Origin: Candidatus Woesebacteria bacterium UBA5073 | GTDB taxonomy: Bacteria; Patescibacteriota; Microgenomatia; UBA8517 | Direction of reading: 5' to 3' | DNA: 9,201 nt | NCBI GenBank assembly: GCA_002415845.1 | Contig: DIAR01000046.1 | Span: forward strand, 1-9,201 | Part shown: positions 5,106 to 9,201 of the stretch, one piece after another | Numbering within the stretch: position 1 is the stretch's first letter | Layout of the letters: every line of letters begins with the position of its first letter | Notes under the pieces: generated by a model | Database searches by the model: none | What the model saw: only the letters and a program-made list of their open reading frames with translations | What the model was told of the DNA's origin: nothing | Program-made: the position numbers and the translations under genes

Positions 5106-6572
5106 ATGAAAACCAAGAAATTTACGATTCTTCATACCAATGATTTCCACGGCGACTTCCTGGCCGAGGTTAAAGGCGAAGAAAAAGGCAAATTAATCGG
5201 CGGTTTGGCTCTTCTTTCCGGTTATATCAATAAAGTAAGAAAGGAAGAAGAAAACGTTTTATACGTTATTGCCGGGGATATGGTTCAGGGTTCTCTCATT
5301 GATGCCGAATGGAAAGGCATCTCAACGATGGAGATTATGAACTATCTGGCTCCCGATGTGGTGGCCCTCGGCAATCATGAATTTGATTATGGTTTACCTC
5401 ATCTTTTGTTTTTGGAAAAGATGGCCAACTTCCCGATTGTAAACGCCAATCTTTACATCAAAAAATACAACAAGCGCCTTATGAGTCCGTACCACATTAT
5501 CAAGAAAGCCGGTCTTGATATTTTATTCACCGGCATTATCACCGAAAAAATCATGGATACCCTTAAACTGGATAAACTCATCGGATCCTTTGTCACTTTG
5601 GAGGAAGCCGGTCAGGAAGTCGGTAAAATCTGCAACGCCTATAAAAACGATGATATTGATTTAACCATTCTTTTAACCCATATCGGTTACGAGTCCGATT
5701 TGGCCTTAGCTAAAATGTTAAAACCCGAATGGGGTGTGGATATGATTATCGGCGGACACTCCCACACCATTTTGGAAAAACCGGCCAAGGTCAATAACAT
5801 ACTTATTGCCCAGGCGGGTGTCGGCAGCGATCAGGTGGGAAGGTTTGATATCACCGTTGATGACGACACCAACTCGATTGTTGATTATAAATGGCAACTA
5901 ATCCCCATTAATGACGACTTGGCCAAACCGGATAAAGCCCTGGAAGAATACATTCAATCGTTCAAAAAAGATGTTGATAGAAAATACAACACTCTGGTTT
6001 GCAAATTGTCGGAAAAGCTAACCCACCCCAAAAGGGAAGAGGAAACCACCTTGGGGAATTTAGTTGCCGATGCTTTTGCCGATAATGCCCAGGCCGATAT
6101 CATGCTGGTTGGTTCAGGATCGATAAGGGTCAAAGACTTAGGGCCCTTAGTCACCTTAAAAGATTTCCTGGCTTGTTTTCCGTATGACGATTCCCTAACC
6201 CGTTTTGAAATACCGGGCAGCGCCTTAATCAAAATATTCGAACACTTCATGAGAATAGAAAACCGGGACGGGGAAGGAGAGTGTTACCAAACAAATTCCA
6301 AGGTTAAAGCAACTTACTCGGATAAAGAAAAGAAGCTTTTGTCCTTAAAAGTAAATGGTGAAGAAGTACAGAAAGATAAATTTTACACTCTCTGCATTCA
6401 AAATTACCATTTTTCAAATTCCGAAAAATACTTAAACATTACCAATGAAGAATTAATTGCGACGGGGAAGCAAAAAGTCGTTACGACCAGTGCCCAGCAG
6501 GTCTTGGAGGAATACTTGAGAAATAATCAAAACACGACCAGAAAGATAGAAGGTCGACTAATCTTTAAATAA
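5106..6572 (+). CDS. 5'-nucleotidase / 2',3'-cyclic phosphodiesterase family metallophosphatase
   Basis: Two-domain enzyme of the UshA/YfkN family that removes phosphate from nucleotides. The N-terminal calcineurin-like domain has every metal-site motif: HTNDFHGD (D13, H15), AGDMVQGS (D58), LGNHEFDYG (N90, H91), LLTHIG (H192) and GGHSHT (H218, H220). The C-terminal nucleotide-binding domain starts near 300 and includes ETTLGNLVADAFA (313-325) and GSGSIR (336-341). Near the C-terminus, where UshA has a GGDGY segment that helps to hold the base, this protein reads NYHFSNSEKYL. The 488 residues are close to normal for a mature form, but there is no signal peptide: the catalytic strand begins at residue 6, so the enzyme is probably cytoplasmic or exported by another route. 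Likely role: salvage of nucleosides or phosphate. The exact substrate is unknown. Confidence 0.93.
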   Translation: MKTKKFTILHTNDFHGDFLAEVKGEEKGKLIGGLALLSGYINKVRKEEENVLYVIAGDMVQGSLIDAEWKGISTMEIMNYLAPDVVALGNHEFDYGLPHLLFLEKMANFPIVNANLYIKKYNKRLMSPYHIIKKAGLDILFTGIITEKIMDTLKLDKLIGSFVTLEEAGQEVGKICNAYKNDDIDLTILLTHIGYESDLALAKMLKPEWGVDMIIGGHSHTILEKPAKVNNILIAQAGVGSDQVGRFDITVDDDTNSIVDYKWQLIPINDDLAKPDKALEEYIQSFKKDVDRKYNTLVCKLSEKLTHPKREEETTLGNLVADAFADNAQADIMLVGSGSIRVKDLGPLVTLKDFLACFPYDDSLTRFEIPGSALIKIFEHFMRIENRDGEGECYQTNSKVKATYSDKEKKLLSLKVNGEEVQKDKFYTLCIQNYHFSNSEKYLNITNEELIATGKQKVVTTSAQQVLEEYLRNNQNTTRKIEGRLIFK

Positions 6573-6584
6573 TTCATTAACTTC

Positions 6585-6646
6585 AAAAAGAAAAAAGCTT
6601 GGTGGATAAAATATTTTCAAAAGTGACAAATAAGTCATCCACCAAG
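6585..6646 (-). terminator. Terminator after the lipoprotein gene, possibly two-way
   Basis: A perfect 10-bp inverted repeat (CTTGGTGGAT at 6598-6607, ATCCACCAAG at 6637-6646) encloses 29 nt that hold a smaller TGAC/GTCA stem (6624-6627 with 6634-6637) and the palindrome AAAATATTTT (6608-6617). On the minus strand a T-rich run (6596-6585) follows, making it a terminator for the lipoprotein gene, whose stop is 18 bp before it. On the plus strand only GAGTTT follows, so ending of the 5'-nucleotidase message here would be weaker. Confidence 0.75.
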
Positions 6647-6663
6647 AGTTTAACACTTGAGAT

Positions 6664-7200
6664 TTAACTGGAAGAGTGTTGTACAGGCGGATCAAGGTCA
6701 AATAGAGCAGGGTTTGGGATAATGCAATCGTTGGCTGTATCCAGAATAAAAGCTTGGGTACCATCATCGTCCCAAATCAACGTTGTTCCTGGAAGATAAT
6801 CGTTCCATTCCAAACCCGGGGCGGTCCATTGACTGTAATAAACTCGAATTCCGACAGGGGTTTGATCAGGGCTCCAGAACAACTCCCAAAGACCGGTATA
6901 TTTCTGGAATTCATCCCAGGATTGTTCACAGAGCATCGAATTAAAGGTCACAATCTTGGCCGTCAGTTTTTCATTGTTGAAATTCAGATCGGAAATCGTT
7001 GTGGCATTTTCCTCGGCCGTCTTGACATCCGCTTCGATCGTAATCTTTGCGGCATCCAGGTCTGCTTTATACTTGTCCTTTTCTGCCACCAAAGCTTGAT
7101 ATTCGGTGTTGGGCAAGATTGTTTGACCCAGAAAGCTGCAGGACGAAAGCAACAACGCAAGACACATAACCAGAGACAAGAGCAGGTAACTTCGTTTCAT
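6664..7200 (-). CDS. Predicted lipoprotein with coiled coil and unrecognised C-terminal domain
   Basis: A typical lipoprotein signal peptide: MKRSY, a hydrophobic core to residue 18, and the lipobox L18-S19-S20-C21, so the mature protein would be lipid-anchored at C21. Residues about 33-87 (many Glu, Lys, Ala and regular hydrophobic positions) look like a coiled coil or long helix. The C-terminal half (about 91-165) is rich in Trp and Tyr (YTGLWELFW, YYSQWTAPGLEW, LIWDDDGTQAF) and may form a compact beta domain; C91 and C159 could form a disulfide. I do not recognise that domain. The start is firm: AGAGGA lies 3 nt before the ATG, with a good promoter further upstream. It lies divergent from gyrA and convergent with the 5'-nucleotidase gene. 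The role is unknown; a surface-exposed structural or binding protein is plausible. Confidence 0.85.
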   Translation of the reverse strand: MKRSYLLLSLVMCLALLLSSCSFLGQTILPNTEYQALVAEKDKYKADLDAAKITIEADVKTAEENATTISDLNFNNEKLTAKIVTFNSMLCEQSWDEFQKYTGLWELFWSPDQTPVGIRVYYSQWTAPGLEWNDYLPGTTLIWDDDGTQAFILDTANDCIIPNPALFDLDPPVQHSSS

Positions 7201-7255
7201 TTTTCCTCTTTTCTTTTTTTCTGATTTTAAGGTTCCAGTTTAAATCTCAGCCTTT

Positions 7256-7283
7256 ATTATAACCGAAAAATACCCAAAGACAA
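7256..7283 (-). promoter_or_regulatory. Promoter of the lipoprotein gene
   Basis: On the minus strand, TTGTCT (7283-7278, four of six), a 16-nt spacer and a perfect TATAAT (7261-7256). The predicted start near 7249 gives a leader of about 50 nt, and AGAGGA (7209-7204) serves as the ribosome site. Confidence 0.65.
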
Positions 7284-7298
7284 GAATCCCTTTTTTCC

Positions 7299-7304
7299 TA
7301 TAAT
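7299..7304 (+). promoter_or_regulatory. Candidate distal -10 for gyrA
   Basis: A perfect TATAAT on the plus strand, about 110 bp before gyrA. No recognisable -35 lies at the right distance. If used, the leader would be about 100 nt and contain the hairpin at 7374-7397. Confidence 0.35.
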
Positions 7305-7331
7305 TTGGCTTCAATTTTAACCTTTTTCCCC

Positions 7332-7360
7332 TTGTTGAAAAGACCCAGAAAAGGTAGAAT
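7332..7360 (+). promoter_or_regulatory. Candidate proximal promoter for gyrA
   Basis: TTGTTG (7332-7337), a 17-nt spacer and TAGAAT (7355-7360, five of six). The predicted start near 7367 would give a leader of about 45 nt made up almost entirely of the hairpin and T tract that follow. Confidence 0.45.
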
Positions 7361-7373
7361 AAATAAGGTAAAA

Positions 7374-7397
7374 GAGGCTTTATTTAGCCTCGTTTTT
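7374..7397 (+). terminator. Terminator-like hairpin in the gyrA leader
   Basis: GAGGCT (7374-7379) and AGCCTC (7386-7391) form a 6-bp stem with a TTATTT loop, followed by G and five T residues (7393-7397). There is no plus-strand gene between 6572 and gyrA for it to terminate, so it lies in the gyrA leader, 14 bp before the ATG. It may act as an attenuator or a 5' stabilising hairpin; which one cannot be told from sequence. Confidence 0.55.
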
Positions 7398-7411
7398 ATT
7401 AAAAATTATCA

Positions 7412-9201
7412 ATGGATATCGGCAAAGTTTTACAAACAGAAATAACTTCGGAACTTTCTAAAAGTTACCTCGATTATGCGATGAGCGTTATTGTAGCAAG
7501 AGCTCTTCCTGATGTTAGGGACGGCTTAAAACCGGTCCATCGAAGAATTCTTTTTGCCATGCATTTAATGGGAATGGGCCCGTCTTCCCCTTATACCAAA
7601 TCGGCTAAAGTCGTCGGAGAAGTTTTGGGTAAATACCATCCGCATGGGGACACGGCCGTTTATGATTCGATGGTCCGTATGGCCCAAAGTTTTTCAATGC
7701 GCTACCCTCTGGTCAAAGGCCAGGGTAATTTCGGCTCGGTAGACGGGGATTCGGCCGCTGCCATGAGGTATACCGAAGTAAAGATGGCCAAGATCTCCGA
7801 AGCCATGCTTCAGGACATCGAAAAAGAAACGGTCGACATGACCGACAACTTCGACGCGACCTTAAAAGAACCGACTTACCTGCCGGCCCTTCTCCCGAAT
7901 CTTCTTTTAATGGGTTCCGAAGGTATTGCCGTCGGAATGGCCACCAAAATTCCGCCCCACAACTTAAAAGAAGTCTGTGAGGCCGTTATTGCTACCATCA
8001 AAAAAGGGAAAGTTATTTCCGAGGATGCCAAGAATAAAGAACAAACCGACTTTGTCATTAAACAGATTAACCTGGTAGCGGCCGGGGAGGCAAAAGCCTT
8101 AACCGAAAAACAGGTTTCACCCCAATCGATTTCTTTTGAAAGTGAAATCACAACCGAAGAGTTGGTCAACATCATTCCGGGTCCCGATTTTCCGACCGGG
8201 GGCGTTATCTATGACGGCAATTCCTTAAACGAGGTTTACGCCACGGGAAGGGGCAGAATCGTTGTCAGGGGGGTAGCCGAAATAAAAGAAGGCAAAAAAG
8301 GCCGTCAGCAAATCGTCATTTCCGAAATTCCATATCAGGTCAATAAAGCGGAAATGGTCGCCAGGATCGCCGAACTCGTGCATGAAAAGAAACTGGTCGG
8401 AATTGCGGATCTTCGGGACGAATCGGATAAGGACGGAATGAGTGTGGTTGTGGAACTTAAAAGAGATGCCAAACCAAAATCCGTTTTGAACAACCTCTTC
8501 AAACACACCAAACTGCAAACGACTTTCCCGGCCAACTTCGTCGCTTTGGTTGACGGTACACCCCACACCATGACCTTAAAGCAAATCTTGTCGGAATACA
8601 TCAAGCACCGCCAAAAAGTTATTGTCAGAAGAACCATCTTCGAACTGACCGAAGCCAAGAAGAGAGCCCACATTTTGGAGGGCTTAAAGATTGCCCTGGA
8701 TAACCTGGATGCCGTCATTAAAACGATCAGGGCTTCCAAAACCCAGGACGAAGCCAAGGAAAATCTTATAAAAAGATTTAAACTGTCCGAAATCCAGGCC
8801 ACGGCCATTTTGGATATGCAGTTAAGAAGATTAGCTGCCTTGGAGAGAGAAAAGATTGAAAAAGAATATGAGGAAATCGAAAAATTAATTGACGCCTTAA
8901 CCTTAATCTTAAAAGATCCGGCCAAGGTTCTGGAAATCATCGTTAAGGAAGTCACCGAATTGAAAGAAAAATACGGCGACATCAGAAGAACCAAGATTTA
9001 TAAAGCGGCTCTCGGAGAATTCTCCGAAGAAGATTTGGTTGCCAAAGAAGAAACCCTAATTACCGTCACCAAGACCGGCTATATCAAAAGGCTTCCCCTG
9101 GCCACTTACAGGGCGCAGCGAAGAGGAGGAAAAGGGGTACTCGGAATGACCACCAAAGATGAGGATGAAATCATGCATCTAACCTCGGCCACCACTCACG
9201 A
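7412..9201 (+). CDS. gyrA: DNA gyrase subunit A, 3' end beyond the window
   Basis: The breakage-rejoining subunit of DNA gyrase; with GyrB it introduces negative supercoils. The 596 codons read open to the window edge. Visible are SYLDYAMSVIVARALPDVRDGLKPVHRR near the start (in two parts, 18-34 and 35-45), KYHPHGDTAVYD (74-85), AAAMRYTE with catalytic Y120, IPGPDFP (255-261), EIPYQVNKAE, the RRTIFEL coiled-coil segment, and the GyrA box QRRGGKG at 569-575. The GyrA box marks it as GyrA rather than ParC. Between PPHNL (181-185) and IPGPDFP there are about 45 more residues than in E. coli GyrA. The gammaproteobacterial insert before the QAxAILD segment is absent. No Shine-Dalgarno precedes the ATG. 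T81 and D85 fill the places of E. coli S83 and D87. The rest of the C-terminal DNA-wrapping domain is outside the window. Confidence 0.96.
   Translation, partial: MDIGKVLQTEITSELSKSYLDYAMSVIVARALPDVRDGLKPVHRRILFAMHLMGMGPSSPYTKSAKVVGEVLGKYHPHGDTAVYDSMVRMAQSFSMRYPLVKGQGNFGSVDGDSAAAMRYTEVKMAKISEAMLQDIEKETVDMTDNFDATLKEPTYLPALLPNLLLMGSEGIAVGMATKIPPHNLKEVCEAVIATIKKGKVISEDAKNKEQTDFVIKQINLVAAGEAKALTEKQVSPQSISFESEITTEELVNIIPGPDFPTGGVIYDGNSLNEVYATGRGRIVVRGVAEIKEGKKGRQQIVISEIPYQVNKAEMVARIAELVHEKKLVGIADLRDESDKDGMSVVVELKRDAKPKSVLNNLFKHTKLQTTFPANFVALVDGTPHTMTLKQILSEYIKHRQKVIVRRTIFELTEAKKRAHILEGLKIALDNLDAVIKTIRASKTQDEAKENLIKRFKLSEIQATAILDMQLRRLAALEREKIEKEYEEIEKLIDALTLILKDPAKVLEIIVKEVTELKEKYGDIRRTKIYKAALGEFSEEDLVAKEETLITVTKTGYIKRLPLATYRAQRRGGKGVLGMTTKDEDEIMHLTSATTH

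Noticed and set aside
6652..6680. Inverted repeat AACACT / AGTGTT across the lipoprotein stop codon
   Set aside because: Only 6 bp with a 17-nt loop and no T tract. The stronger hairpin at 6598-6646 accounts for termination.
7311..7373. Leader peptide before the gyrA hairpin
   Set aside because: No ATG or SD-supported short frame with repeated regulatory codons is present. A frame opening at TTG (7332) simply runs on into gyrA out of frame.
7623..7667. Quinolone-resistance change in GyrA (Thr81 in place of E. coli Ser83)
   Set aside because: Ser, Thr or Ala occurs naturally at this position in different phyla, and the acidic residue D85 is kept. Nothing indicates acquired resistance.
8335..8994. 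Long open frame (219 aa) on the minus strand within gyrA, plus others at 8225-8566 and 7876-8175
   Set aside because: The plus strand encodes an unmistakable GyrA through this whole stretch. The minus-strand frames have Ser/Leu-rich, low-complexity products and no ribosome sites, as expected of antisense shadows.
1..9201. Recoded TGA (glycine), as in Gracilibacteria and SR1
   Set aside because: No recognised gene contains an internal TGA, and TGA is the natural stop of the exonuclease gene. The standard bacterial code explains everything.
1..9201. CRISPR array, tRNA or rRNA genes, insertion sequences
   Set aside because: No regularly spaced repeats, no tRNA-like cloverleaf or rRNA sequence, no transposase motifs and no terminal inverted repeats were seen on either strand.

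Overview
The window reads as an ordinary stretch of chromosome from a small-genome bacterium, most likely of the Candidate Phyla Radiation (Patescibacteria; the polytopic glycosyltransferase-like protein and the compact gene style recall Microgenomates). That placement is inference. It rests on very short gaps between genes, shortened housekeeping enzymes, a GyrA with a large extra segment, and several genes that lack a Shine-Dalgarno site. The standard code fits: no in-frame TGA interrupts any recognised gene, and TGA serves as the stop of one.

Layout from left to right. A terminator-like hairpin (17-49) precedes metK (60-1100, +). Convergent with it, sharing a TTAA at the stops, is a minus-strand block: an unrecognised 134-residue protein (1097-1501) and, upstream of it, a membrane-anchored phosphodiester glycosidase of the NAGPA type (1540-2319). 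A terminator (2343-2389) separates these from two tandem small Cys/His proteins (2398-2598 and 2615-2806), which have their own strong promoter. Next comes a DEDDy-type 3'-5' exonuclease (2897-3511, -). It diverges across only 36 bp from a multi-pass membrane glycosyltransferase-like protein (3548-5089, +), which is followed after 16 bp by a 5'-nucleotidase-family enzyme (5106-6572, +). A minus-strand lipoprotein with a coiled coil (6664-7200) and a 211-bp divergent control region come before gyrA (7412 to the window end, +, incomplete).

The window mixes core functions (S-adenosylmethionine synthesis, DNA topology) with envelope functions (lipoprotein, glycosidase, membrane glycosyltransferase) and nucleotide salvage. 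No pathway links all the genes, and no mobile element, CRISPR array, RNA gene or defence system is visible. The most interesting layer is expression. The 134-residue protein gene has a near-consensus promoter whose predicted start site is the A of its ATG, and the exonuclease and 5'-nucleotidase genes look similar, while other genes carry clear Shine-Dalgarno sites. Terminator-like hairpins sit directly before the start codons of both metK and gyrA. At the protein level, the paired Cys/His proteins, the roughly 45-residue GyrA insert and the shortened MetK active-site loop deserve a second look.
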